Below, in pieces: positions 12,979-25,110 of a stretch of DNA of 64,000 bases. This stretch comes from Tetrahymena elliotti 4EA (taxonomy: Eukaryota; Ciliophora; Oligohymenophorea; Hymenostomatida; Tetrahymenidae), in contig JH720325.1 in NCBI GenBank assembly GCA_000231825.2, forward strand, positions 349,595 through 413,594, in the 5' to 3' direction. Numbering within the stretch: the stretch's first letter is position 1; every line of letters begins with the position of its first letter. Below the pieces are notes generated by a model that did not search any database, was not told the origin of the DNA, and worked only from the letters and a program-made list of their open reading frames with translations. The translations under genes and the position numbers were made by a program.

Positions 12979-13830
12979 AAATAAGATTTTATGAAAAAGA
13001 CTTCTTTTTTTGAAATTTGTTTTATTTTTAAGATTATCAATAACTTTGTATATCTATTATATCTTCGAATTTCATTTTCATAGTAAAATTTAATGCCAAT
13101 AAAAAGAAGAAAATGTTCACAAAAAATTAAAATATTTCTTGCCTTTTATATTAAAAAATGAAACAAGGATATAAAAATAAAAAGGAGCTTATATTTTTGG
13201 ATTTGATGACACAGATGAAATTTTCATTTATTTTCTTTAGAAAAATCTATCTAAAAATAAAGAATAATAGAGACGATACATTTATTTAACAAAAATATTA
13301 TCAATTTTTTGTATTTATAAAATAAAGTATTTTTATTTTTTCTCAAATGACTTCAGTGTCAATTTATTTTTAAACCTTCAAACTATCTTCCTCTTTAATT
13401 GCCTTTATTTCTATTATATTTTTTTTTAGTAATAAAACTCAAACCTCATTAATTTTCCTAACCATTTTAAGAAAATTATTTAGATGATACACATAAAATA
13501 ATTTTGAAGATGAATTATTTAAAATTATGGTGTCTGAAATTTTCTAAAAACTTGTATGTGCTAGATAAAAATTGTTATTGTTTTAAAAAACCAAGGGAAA
13601 AGAGAAAAATAAATCCCTTAAATCAATTTTTCAAAAACTAGAAAATAGAAAAATCACTCTGTGTCTTCTATCTTTATTTAATAATATTTAAGTAGGTGTT
13701 TCATTTTGATTAAATTTCACAAAAAAAGATGTTCAAGATTCCAAATAAATAACTATTTTACTAAATGATATCTTTATTTCTCATTTCAAAATTTTCAACT
13801 CTTTTTTTAATTCTTTTTAATATTTTTTAG
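12979..13830. repeat. Direct duplication upstream of antigen gene 2, copy 2
   Basis: Partner of 9885-10760 in the same orientation, offset by about 3.1 kb, with landmark order kept for about 850 bp. The pair lies between the two paralogous surface antigen genes. This fits serial tandem duplication of the locus followed by loss of coding sequence in one copy, but no antigen-gene remnant is visible next to this copy. Confidence 0.65.
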
Positions 13831-16800
13831 CTTCATTTTTTTATATGATCTTTTATATGTTTCTTATTTTAATATTTAGGTATTCAGGGTTACAGTCTTT
13901 GGAATTAATGTTTTTCACATTAATTTTTTAGAATAATTAATTTTTTTTCAAAGGTTGGTGAATTAAATTAAATCTTACCCCCTCCCTCCTTTATTTTTAG
14001 ATTACTCATTTATTAATTTAAAAAAAAGTTAAACAAATAAATCTTTTTCTAAAATAATTTAAACATTTAGTTTCTTTGATAGTGGATGAGATTAAGTTTA
14101 GCTTACAATGAAGGTTTAGTTTTGTAAAAAGATATTGCAACTTAGAGGCTTAACCATTTAATTTTTAATTTTTTTATGATAATTTAGATACAATTTTTTT
14201 ATAAAACATATTATCTTCATGAAAAAATGATTTTTATTTATTTCATTCTTAAAATTTGAACTTTACACACTTGGTTTTGTTTGTGCTCTTATCTAAATAG
14301 AAAATAAATTGCTTTTTAAAAAATAAGGTGAGGAATAGAGACATTGATTGGAAGCTAAAATTTTTACTCTGGATATACATACCTATTTAAGTTCGATTTA
14401 TACAGTTCCAAATACTTTAGTTTATGTTCCTAATAATATAATAAACCACTAACAAGTAAAATCAATTATGATGAAATAAAATATTCATTCACCAAATACT
14501 TTTGTACTATGAATAAACAAATTTATTGTTTTTGCCTCTTAACTATCAAAAAATCTTCATTATTATAATAGATTTGTTTTAGATATGAATATGTGAAACA
14601 ATTTTTTAAAGTTTTGAAATCTTAAGAAAATAGAAATTGTTTGAGCTAATATTAAAATAGGAAAAAATAATGAAAATCCTACTCATAATAATTATTGATC
14701 AATAGAAAAACATTTTTTATTTAATTAATTTTAAGTATTATTTTTGAAGAAAACTCAGAGATATTAATGAATCTGAGATTTGCTTTATTTTTTTTACAAT
14801 TTGAAAGAAATCTGTGATTTTCCTTTCTTAAAAATGTGAGATCAAATGACAATTAATATGAATTAAATTTAGTTATATTTATGTATGTAACAAAAATACT
14901 AATATCATTAAAATTGAGAGATCAAATTTTGTGTACATTAATTTTATTAAGAGGTAATATCATCTCACAAATTAATTTTATTTTGTTAGATATTTTTGGA
15001 AAAAATAAAAAATAAGACACATAATTCGAAAGAAAATATTTACTTTATTATTTGAGTAGTGAAGCTAATTCGAGAAAGCAATTTCAAATAAACATTTTCA
15101 AAGCTAATTAAATAATGTAATTTCTCGAATTTAGTTTCTTAGTCGATATAAAAAAAAGCACAGTTTTAATACTATTTTGCTTTGTAATATTTTTGAGTTT
15201 GTTGGAAATTAATTAAAAGTAAATCTGCATTTTTTATGTTATATATAGAAAATTTTTAGATATGAAAAATATTCCTTGTAATTAAGATTTATTGATTTAC
15301 TAAATTATCTCAAACATAAAGCCAAAGCAATTCATTATTAAATACATATAAGACAAGCGTAGACAATAAAAATGAGTTTATCCTCTTATTTAATATAATT
15401 TTTTGATACGAAAAAATACTCATATTAAATTGAACAAAATACTTTTATTTACACATCAAGCATAATTTGTAGAAAGAGAACATTTTAATTTCTATTTGTT
15501 TTTCATAGATAGGTTTAATTCTATTTGATCCTTTAAAAAAATTAATAAAGATATTATAAAAATAAAATGATCTCAACAGAAAATCAAATAAGAAAAAAAT
15601 TAGCTTAGCTTTTACTTTTTAATTTAAAAGATCATATTAATGATTGAAAAAGATTAATAAATATAAATATTTTAATGACAATGAAGTTACTTAAATTCTA
15701 ATAATTAAATAGTATGCAATATTATTGAGAATAATTAATTTTTTTAGATCGAATTTCGAATGGTTGTACATTTAATTTTTTTTTCAAAATAAATTAGAAT
15801 AACTGCTATTCCAAACTAAATTTTAGGGTTTTAATGAATTAAATCCTAAAAAAAATAATTGAATTAATAAAATTTGTTTGCTATTCATAATAATTTAATC
15901 TTTATTTTCCATTTTGTTTTATCATTTTTTTGCTTTATTGTATCCAAATTTCCGTCTGTTACAAGTTTATGAATTTTTCTTAATAAATGATAATTGCTTG
16001 TGGGTTATAATAATTTAGTAAAGTAAATAATCTAAAATTTATTTACTTGTTAATCAAAAAGAAGGAACAGGTAAGGTAATATTAAAAATCTTAAATTAAC
16101 TTTTGAAATTCGATAAGAATGAATTTCGTTTTTTTTATCCAAATATTAAGTCATTTGTTTTTCTTTAATTTAATCAATCGAAGATTACTAAGTACAATTA
16201 ATCCATATAAAGCAAAGATAAATACAAAATATTTTATAACTTATTTGAAATTTTTTATCCCTTGTGAATATCAAACTAAAAATAATCAATTAAAATTTTA
16301 TTTTTTAGTTGTAGACATTTATCCATTATGAATTAATTTTTTTAAAGAATTATTCGATCTCCTTTTTCATTAATTTTTTGTATTTGGTCTCAAGAGTCAA
16401 GAGGAAAAAGTGTTAAAATAGAAACTTTATCAAATTATTTGACATTAACTGAAATTTTTTGGGGTGAGGAACCAATTTTCCTTTCAAAATAAAATTGTAA
16501 TCTCAATAAGAATGACATATTTATTTATTCTTCATTTCACAAAATGAAACTACTTCATTTTTTATGAGAATGTGGGTCTATTTTAAAATAAATTATATTT
16601 TATTATATTTTTTTATAAAAAGAAACCAGGCAAAAAAACGCTTTTGTTTCTATCAGATATTTCAAAAATTCTTAAAAATATATTTATAAGATGCCCATTT
16701 CTTTAGATTAAGATTTTTTAAATGGGTAATTTATCAAAGACATAATGTTTCGATTCTTTAAATTCTGCTGAAAACCTCAAATTAAATTATAAAAAATTAC

Positions 16801-16839
16801 AAAACTAATTAAATTAATTAAATAAAATTATAAAAGAAA

Positions 16840-18554
16840 ATGATGAAAACTATCATTGTTGCTTTGCTCTTAGCAACTTCTCTTGTTGTAGCTTAATCTG
16901 ATGTATGCTATTAAAATTGTCCTGCTGGTACTATTAGTGCTTCCGGTAGTACTAAAGATACTTGTACTAAATGTGAAGCAGGTAAATACTCTGCTTCAGG
17001 AGATACTACTTGCTATGCATGCCCTCCTGGTAAATATTCAAGTGTTGCTGGAAGTGCTTAATGTACAGTATGTGCTGCTGGTACTTATTCTGCCTCTGGT
17101 GCTACTTCTTGCAATATTACCACTACAAAATGTGCTGCTGGTAAATACAGTTCAAACGGCTATGATACTAATGGCTCTGGTGCTGGTTGTTCTTCTTGCT
17201 AGGCTGGTACTTATTCTACAGAAGGATCTACTTAATGTACTCCATGTACTGCTGGATCTTGGTCTGCTTCTGGAGCTGGCTCTTGCAACCTTACCACTAC
17301 AAAATGTGTTGCTGGTTAATATAGTTCAAACGGCTATGATATTGATAACTCTGGTGGTGGCTGTGCTCCTTGTGATCCTGGTTTTTATTCGACAGTAGGA
17401 TCTACTTAATGTACTAAGTGTAACCTTGGTACTTGGTCTACTTCTGGATAAGCAAGTTGTGGTATTACTACAGCTCAATGTGCTGCNNNNNNNNNNNNNN
17501 NNNNNNNNNNNNNNNNNNNNNNNNNNNNNNNNNNNNNNNNNNNNNNNNNNNNNNNNNNNNNNNNNNNNNNNNNNNNNNNNNNNNNNNNNNNNNNNNNNNN
17601 NNNNNNNNNNNNNNNNNNNNNNNNNNNNNNNNNNNNNNNNNNNNNNNNNNNNNNNNNNNNNNNNNNNNNNNNNNNNNNNNNNNNNNNNNNNNNNNNNNNN
17701 NNNNNNNNNNNNNNNNNNNNNNNNNNNNNNNNNNNNNNNNNNNNNNNNNNNNNNNNNNNNNTGATGGATGTATTTCTTGTGATCCTGGTTTTTATTCTAC
17801 AGTAGGATCTACTTAATGTACTAAGTGTAACCTTGGTACTTGGTCTACTTCTGGATCAGCAAGTTGTAGTATTATTACAGCTCAATGTGCTGCTGGTAAA
17901 TACAGTTCAAACGGCTATGACACTAATGGTTCTGGTACTGGTTGTATTTCTTGCAGTGCTGGTACATATTCTGCTTAAGGAGCTACTTCTTGCACTAATT
18001 GCCCTGCTAATAAATGGACTAATGGTTCTGGATAATCTTCATGTACAGTAGATGTTACTCCTTGTGCAGCTGGTACATCCAGTATCACTGGATATACTAA
18101 TGAAACATGCAGTTCATGTAATGCTGGTTATTTCTCAGCTGCTGGAGCTAAATCATGCACTAGATGTACTGCTGGTACATATGCTGCCAATCCTGGGTCT
18201 ACTAGTTGTACCCCTTGCAGTCTTGGTACTACGTCATAATCTCCTTTTACTTCATGTTCTATTACTACTAGAAAATGCCCTGCTGGATTTAAAAGTACCA
18301 ACGGATATGATACTAATTAATATTGTGATGGCTGTACATTATGCGATGTTAATACCTATTCCACTACAGCAGGCTCAACAAGTTGCACTTCCTGCTAAAA
18401 TAGCCGTGTTGCACCTAAAGGATCTACAGCTATTACTGCTTGTGCTTGTCCTGCAAATACTTCAGGTCCTAATGACGGCACCAGTGAATGTAATTCATCT
18501 GCAATACTTATTAAATTCAGCTTAATCCTCTTAGGTTTAATTATTATTTTCTGA
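16840..18554 (+). CDS. Cys-rich GPI-type surface antigen, copy 2 (interrupted by assembly gap)
   Basis: Intronless surface antigen with signal peptide (residues 1-18, starting MMKTIIVALLLATSLVVA), a Cys-rich repeat body and a C-terminal GPI signal ('ILIKFSLILLGLIIIF') before TGA at 18552. The central part is a tandem repeat of exactly 174 nt (58 codons): the conserved 'tgtg' before each 'CxAGxYSSNGYD' (or equivalent) block falls at 17131, 17305 and 17479, then after the gap at 17886. The 275-N gap lies inside this repeat. The upstream frame (position 1 mod 3) and the downstream frame (0 mod 3) do not match across it, so the N count is not the true length. The C-terminal 70 residues closely match the gene at 8201-9535 (shared 'GPNDGTSEC'). 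Surface coat role as for its paralogue. Confidence 0.88.
17131..18060 (+). repeat. 58-codon tandem repeat inside surface antigen 2
   Basis: Units of 174 nt each encode a Cys-rich module: 'C(A/V)AG(K/Q)YSSNGYD', a Gly/Ser linker, then 'CxxC.(P/A)G.YST.GSTQC' and a Thr-rich spacer. Two exact periods (17131 to 17305 to 17479) are seen before the gap. The units flanking the gap share 'DPGFYSTVGSTQCTKC' unchanged, indicating recent duplication or gene conversion. Later units (from about 17930) diverge. Confidence 0.8.
17487..17761. other. Assembly gap (275 N)
   Basis: Run of N within the tandem repeat of the surface antigen gene. The repeat period of 174 nt predicts a true gap of 216 or 390 nt (two or three units between the 'tgtg' anchors at 17479 and 17886), not 275. 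Either corrected length also restores the reading frame. Confidence 0.95.
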
Positions 18555-19617
18555 AAATAAAATATTTCATTTATTATTGGAAATTAAAACTAAACTAACT
18601 TTAACTTTAAATGTTATGTATTTTATGTTTAGTATTATTTGGAAATAATAAAACTCTGATTTATCTATCCTTTTCTAACTAATTCAATTTAAATAATTAT
18701 TTTATTAAATCATTAGAAATTTTTGTGAACCAATTTTATTAATTAACTTATTACAACAAAAATTAAAAAATCATAATTTTTTCAGAGTAAAATAAATAAA
18801 TGAAGATGTCTTTTAAGTTAAATTTCTTTGTGAATTCATGAGCTACCCTTTATTTATCCTACTCAATTCAAAACTTTTTTAAATTTTAACAATAAAATAA
18901 TTATTATTTCAGAATAAAAATGCATTTAATTTATCTAAATTCTATAAATATTTGAAACTATTATTAATATAATCTGCTACTTTTTTTGTTTGGAGAAAAG
19001 ATAATAAATAGTTTTTCAATTAAGATCCTACTTTTTTTATTTCACTTAATATTTTTGTTTCTTTTGAAATTTATTTTTTTTAGAATAATAAATTAGCAGG
19101 TTTACTACTTTTACTTGCAAGATTGTAATTTAATCTTGTTAGATAAATGTTGAAAGATTTAAAATATTCAGAGAAAAATTTAAATATCAGAAAATTAAAA
19201 TAAATAAATTATCACAAAACTAATAGTTTTTGATCAATGTTTTTTCATTCATCAATTAAATAGCATAAATTTAAAAATGATTAATTATTCTGTAAAAAAT
19301 TTTTTGTTGGAAAATTGAAAAAATAATTCAAAGAATTAAGAAAATAAAACTTGATAAAAATAATTATTAAAGAGATGGATAGGAATAATACTGATTATAA
19401 TAATGCAAACATAAATATTTAAATATATTTATAATAGAAGGATAATTACATATAAATAATTATTAAAAGCAATATATCTTCTCTCTTAAGAACCCAATCA
19501 ATCCAATACAATTTTATGTTTGCTTTACTTTAAATTCTTACTTTGCAAAAATATTTTTAAGATAGTTTCTGTACTTTTTAAAAAAATCTAGCCTTTTTTG
19601 AATAGCACTTATCATTT
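18555..19617. other. Intergenic spacer
   Basis: Contains the antigen 3' UTR hairpin and otherwise AT-rich sequence with no supported exon. It should include the 3' ends of both flanking genes, which converge here. Confidence 0.6.
18633..18650 (+). promoter_or_regulatory. 3' UTR inverted repeat of surface antigen 2
   Basis: Exact copy of the 18-nt palindromic element TATTATTTGGAAATAATA, 78 nt after the stop. See the copy at 9608-9625. Surrounding UTR sequence is only loosely similar, so the exact match suggests selection or recent conversion. Confidence 0.55.
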
Positions 19618-21271
19618 TCAAAGAGATACTGCTTTAGTTAATTCTTTTTCTCCTAAATTATGTTCAATTCTATCAATTCTAAGAACAGTCATTTTTTATC
19701 TATGTCCTTTTTATTTAAAAAAATTGATAATTTTTTGTTTGATTAAAATCTTTATTTAAGTAAAATAAAATTAAATAAACAATCTATTTCTTTTTTAGGT
19801 TAATTAGAATGGAGATTCCAATATAATTTCTACTAAAATTCAAAAGAATTATGTGAAAAATTAATGAAATACCCCAAGATTTTCTTGAAGTCTTTCTTCT
19901 TCTCATATGAAGACCTAAAACCTTTTCACCTTAAGTTTATTCTTCTACAGTAGCGTAGACCTAATTATTTTTAAAAATTTTTAATTTATGATTCATAATT
20001 AATATTTTATTTTTAAATAATAAATAAATACCTTAGCTGTGCTAATATAAGGACGACCAATAGATGTGTAATCAGTAGTGCCAACTAAAAGTACATTATC
20101 AAAAACTATTTAGTCGTTAATATCGTATTCTGATAACCAATCGATAGTTAAAACATCATCTTAAGCTACTTTATATTAGAATCCAAGAATTTCTACTACA
20201 GCGAATATTTAATTTTCTTTAGCAGGATATTAAATACCAATTTAAGGATTATGAATAACTAATTTTTAATCTTCAGGAGGGATTTCAGGCTTTTAATATG
20301 AGATAAAATAAAAAAAATAAGCAAAATCAAACTTGCTAATAAGTTAATTTATTGAGGAGTTATATAAATAATTAACTATTTAATACTCTTTCTGCTTTAA
20401 TTTATTCGATTCTTTCTCTTCTGTGTTCCTTTTTGATTGCAGCCTTTTAATATTCGTCACGAATTCTCTTATACTGCTTATCCATTAATCTTTCATCATC
20501 ATAGATTTTCAATTCAGAATAATCTTTCTCTTCAAAAGGAGTAAAATGATTTACTATTTTAAATAAAATATTTATCATTAAAAATGCCTACTCGAGTAAA
20601 ATAGTAAAATTAATCTGATAAATAAACAAATTAAATGCTTATTCTAATATTTCTATTTTCAGTTTTTATTAATAATCGATCATTTTAGAATATTTTCGAA
20701 AAATTTTAACAAATATTTAATGCATAATCTCTATTATAAATAGTAATTCAACTGCCTATCCTTATATTTCAACTTTCAAAAATATCTTAAATCTTAAGTC
20801 ATGCATTCTATTATCATATTAATTCAAAAATTTATTTTTAAAATGATATAGACTCTGTGAATTCTTATTTGCCTAAACAATTATTTTTGCATTATGTAAA
20901 TAATATCAATAATGAAACTAAACTGGCAATTTAGACTTAATGCTTAACTATATTCTGCTATTACCTTTGGGTTTAGCTCTGCCAAATGCAGCTGTTATAT
21001 AATTGTGGAAAGCGAATTGCTTAACTTATGTTTTAGCTAAATTACTGAATAACTTGTTAGCAATAATCATTTCTCTATTAATAAATAATGATTCTTCTTT
21101 TTCTACTTACTTCTATCCTTGATATATATTTAATATTCCTTGGCTATTCAATATTATGTTGTCCAATGCCTTTTTAATTAATTAATCTCTCAAATCAAAA
21201 TCATAGCAAATATACATTTCATTCTTATTACTAAGCATAAGATTAAAGCCTTTTTCATTCATATCTTTCAT
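19618..21271 (-). CDS. MRPL21: Mitochondrial ribosomal protein bL21m
   Basis: Five exons on the minus strand: 20965-21271, 20387-20553, 20032-20289, 19873-19960 and 19618-19706. All have GT..AG introns and phases that keep frame, giving 302 residues. The bL21 core lies in exons 3-5: 'FAVVEILGFQYKVAQDDVL', then 'DNVLLVGTTDYTSIGRPYI', 'KVYATVEEQTQGEKVL', 'RRRKTSRKSW' and, across the last intron, the family signature 'GHRQ', followed by 'TVLRIDRI'. It binds 23S-type rRNA in the large subunit of the mitoribosome. The region before the core (about 180 residues) is much longer than bacterial L21. A second Met at 21070 (MIIANKLFSNLAKTQVKQ) begins a better mitochondrial presequence, so translation may start there. 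The 67 residues before it are open but of doubtful coding character. Confidence 0.85.
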
Positions 21272-22544
21272 TTCATTTCAATATATTTCTAATCTTTTAG
21301 TATTCATTTTTCATGCAAGTACACAAACAATCAAGCTAACAAGCAAATCAAACAATCAAGTAGTAGAGTATCTTTTTATTTTTTTTCATTATCAAGAATT
21401 TTAAGATTTACATAAACATTTAAATCCTATCTTTTAATATGAGCCCTAAATTAAATTTATAATAAAACTTTTCATCAAATTTATTTTTTTTAATTAAAAC
21501 TAAATATTTAAATATTTCATTTCTTCCTCAAATTTAAAATTTTTTGGATTTCTATTGATAAATAAAATTTTTCTACTTATTGAATGAAATATTATTTTAA
21601 ATTATAAAAAGATTATTGTTGATAAAAAAATAAAAAAGAATCAATACAAATATACAGAGATTCAATATATTTTCATTTTAATCAATTGGTATTTTAGATA
21701 GGATTTCTTTTAGACAAATTACTTGAGTGAACTAGTCGAATTTTAATAAATTTATGAAAATTGAAAACCAAACGGACTAACAAAATATGAAAATAACTTT
21801 CTAAATGAAATTTGTGTAAAATTTAAAAAAATAAACATTTTATTTTGCAAATAAATTGAAAAATAATCTGATTTCACTTTAAATAATATTTAAAATCATT
21901 ATTTTAGATTTTTTATAAAGGATTTTATTTTTTTGGAGTTTACAAGCTTAAGTATTAGTAAATAAAGGCTAATTACTTTTGGTATAAAAATTTTCAAAGG
22001 TTAATCTAATCTATTTTATATATTTTATATATTTTAAAGCACTTATAAAATAAAATGAAAATAGATGAATTTACTATTTCAATATTTTATTTGAGTGAAA
22101 TTAGAATTGAAAAATGTTTCAAACTTTGAAGAGATTAAAAAAATATTTATTCTTGCCTTTTATTAATTAAACATGTTTAATTTATTTTTACAAAAAAATA
22201 TCTTTTTTTTAGCATTTTTTAATCTTAATAGATTATCTATTTATTAATATTTTATTGTTGTGTTTAGATGTCATTTTTTTTACAATTTAGAGCAAATCAA
22301 ATTTTTTATCTATTTTAGATATTTAGTGAAATCAATTTATTTATCTTCTTAAATCTTTGTGGCTATAGATTTGTTAGGATTAATTATTTATTTAATCAAT
22401 AATTAACCTAAGTTTCAGGCAATTATAATTAACCTTACATTCTTCTCCTTTTGTAAATTTTAAAGGGCTCTAATTTAAAAATAGTGTTCACCTAGTTATT
22501 AAATAAATAATTAAATAAAAATATTCAATATAAATAAAAAAATA
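21272..22544. other. Divergent intergenic region
   Basis: Lies between the bL21m gene (minus) and the dipeptidase gene (plus), so it should contain two promoters back to back. The sequence is AT-rich with TATA-like strings everywhere, which makes none of them diagnostic. A short upstream ATG-AAA-TGA minus-strand micro-frame sits just before the bL21m start. No coding exon is seen. Confidence 0.6.
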
Positions 22545-24005
22545 ATGGAGTGTAGAAGAAAATTTGATAGAATTTTGAGTGAAAAAACACTTAAACTTGA
22601 ACTCCCTATGTCTTTCCATAAAAAGGTAAGACAGACTCTAATAGATGCTATGAGAAAGAATGGGAATATAAAAGAAAGATCTATTGTTTTACTTAAAGGT
22701 GACACTATTAAATTCATGCATGATCAAGATATAGTTGAGGAATTCTAATAAGAAGCAAATATCTTCTATCTATTTGGTGTTAGAGAGTATGATTGCCATG
22801 GTGTCTTAGAATTAGATACAGGTAAGGCCTTTCTATTTTGTAGTAAAATCCCTGATGAGTTGAAGGTATGGATAACTGTAAAGGAACCTCCTTTCTTTAA
22901 GCAATAATATCAAGTCGATGATGCTTGGTTTGATACTGAAATGGAAAATTATTTAAAACAAAAAAATCCTGAAGAAATTCATATTTATCATGGCATCGAT
23001 TCAGACAGCGGTTTGATTCTTCCTGAACCTACTTTCGATTACTTAAAGAATTACACAGTCATCAAAGATAAGCTCTATAATATCCTGAACGAACTGAGAG
23101 TTATCAAGCACCCTGAAGAAATAGAATAAATGAAGTTTATTGGTAAGATTTCATCTGATGCTCATATAAGAGTCATGAACAATATAAAAGCTGGAATGAT
23201 GGAATACTAAATGGAAGCTTTGTACAAGTTTCATGTTCATGAATTGGTGGGTTCAAAAGAAAAATCTTATAATTGTATCTGTGCTTCTGGAGAAGCACCT
23301 GCTCTCCTTCACTACATCAACAATGAAAAAGAAATACCTTATAACTCTCTAATACTGAACGATATGGGTTCTAAATATAATGGATATACTTCTGATATAA
23401 CAATTACTTTCCCCTCTAATGGAAAATTCAACTAAAAATAAAAAGAAATTTATAATGCAGTTTACGAAGCTTACACAACAATTCTAAGTAAGGTAAAATC
23501 AGGAGTTTCTTGGGAAGAAATGCATTTTTTGGCAGAGAGAATAATATTGCAACATTTGATTAAATTAGGCTTGGTAGTTGATGTCCCAATTCAAGAATTA
23601 ATTGAAAAAAGAGTTTCAGCTATGTTTTTCCCTCATGGATTAGGTCACTTTATGGGTTTAAGAGTTCATGATGTAGGTGGATACAACCCTGGTCATCCTC
23701 CTAAACTAAAAGATGTAGCAGGATTAAGGAGTCTTAGAACAAGAAGAATTTTACAAGAAGGTATGTGTATTTCAGTTGAACCTGGATGCTATTTCAATAA
23801 ATCTCTATTACACCTTGCATTCAATCATCCAGTCATATCAAAATACCTAATAAAAGAAAAAATAAATGAGTATCTAGAAGTTTCAGGCGTTCGTTTAGAA
23901 GATAATATCCTTATTACTAAGGATGGATACATCAATTTCACAGAAGTACCTAGAACTATTGAGGAAGTTGAAAGAGCTTGTGTAGGATTACCCTGGAAAG
24001 AGTGA
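22545..24005 (+). CDS. PEPD: Xaa-Pro dipeptidase (prolidase), peptidase M24
   Basis: Single exon of 486 residues, close to the 493 of human prolidase, ending at TGA. It cleaves dipeptides with C-terminal proline or hydroxyproline, in the cytosol, using two metal ions. The AMP_N domain spans roughly residues 10-150 and the pita-bread catalytic domain about 185-470. All five metal ligands are present: D273 (in 'NDMGSKYNGY'), D284 ('SDITITFP'), H368 (in 'HGLGHFMGLRVHDVGGY', with H364 just before), E412 ('ISVEPGCYF') and E452 ('VRLEDNILIT'). No signal peptide. About ten in-frame TAA/TAG codons are read as Gln. The gene is divergently oriented from bL21m and followed by an unknown gene on the same strand 1.1 kb away. 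Functional assignment is strong because spacing and ligands match the eukaryotic PEPD subfamily rather than methionine aminopeptidase. Confidence 0.93.
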
Positions 24006-25110
24006 TATAAATTTAACTAAAAATATTTTAAAAGTATAAAAGAATATAAATTTTATCATTGGGATGTTATTTTTAATATTTGTTTAAAATACTAAATATT
24101 TCTGAATATTGTTCAAATTACCTTTTAAAGTTCTTTATTTTTTATTATTATTAATTCAATTTATATTGAGGTTACAAAAATAAGGGGTGTCTAGATAAAT
24201 TGTATGATTTTCTTTTTTATATTTTGAGGATTTCTGATAAAAACTCAGAATTTATCTGTACTATTTATTTTTCATAAAAGAATTAATTTCATCAAGAAGA
24301 TTACTAAAATAAGGGTATGAAGACAAATAAATAATGCTAAGATTAAAAGTATTTTAAATATTGTAATGAATTAATTTTGATATATTTTTTTATTTCATTT
24401 TTTTTAATTATTTAAAACAATGTTATATTTTATACTCATTCATAATTTATAAACATAAATTGAAATTAATGAGGGAATCATTCAACATAAAATTTGTTTA
24501 TCTTCATTTACTATCCATTTTACCAAATTCTCATAAATACTAAAATTTTTGAGATAAATTCATCATTTTATTCAAAAACTTATTTTTATTTTAGTATATA
24601 ATATTTTGCTTATTTCTATGTGATTATTAGATTTTTTATTTTTATAATTACTATTGTTATGATAAAAGGTAAAGAAGGATTACTTCACTAAACTAAAAAC
24701 ATTATTAATATTGAAAAATTAAATCTTTGAAAAATAAATTCACCAGTTTAATTAAATTTAATAAAAATTGAAAATACATTACTAATTATTAGCGACTTTC
24801 AAAAAAAAAATTTTAATTATTTTTAATGAAAAATAAGATTAAAATAAAATAATTTCTTTCAATCATTTCAATCAGATAGAATATTAATGAAATATTTAAG
24901 AAATACAAATTCAATATACTTTTAATCAAAATATTATCAGATAAATCTTGAATAATAATAATGTAATTTATTTGATTTAGGTTTAAATAAATAATTTCAA
25001 AATACTTTTGAGAAAAACTAAGAATTAAATTATTAACTTTTCTTAGTAAAATGTATCACCACTAAAATTGTTTAGATGAAAACTAAAAAAAAATAATTAT
25101 CTAACAAATA
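24006..25110. other. Intergenic spacer
   Basis: AT-rich, with no supported exon. Holds the dipeptidase 3' UTR and the promoter of the gene at 25111. Confidence 0.6.

Larger units (their letters stand above)
9536..16839. other. Gene-free AT-rich spacer between the two antigen genes
   Basis: Apart from the 3' UTR hairpin at 9608-9625, I find no supported gene in 7.3 kb. It contains the duplicated pair at about 9885-10760 and 12979-13830, a truncated copy of the 3155/6841 element near 11955, a C-run at 13978-13986 whose context resembles that at 5370-5381, and many homopolymer A/T tracts. Open frames near 9875-10193 and 16119-16331 are low-complexity, unspliced and judged non-coding. The last 300-400 bp upstream of 16840 should contain the second antigen gene's promoter. 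Confidence 0.6.

Noticed and set aside
16901..18525. Leu/Val-rich frames inside surface antigen 2, some running through the N gap
   Set aside because: Shifted-frame shadows of the antigen gene; the periodic coding repeat creates long alternative open frames.
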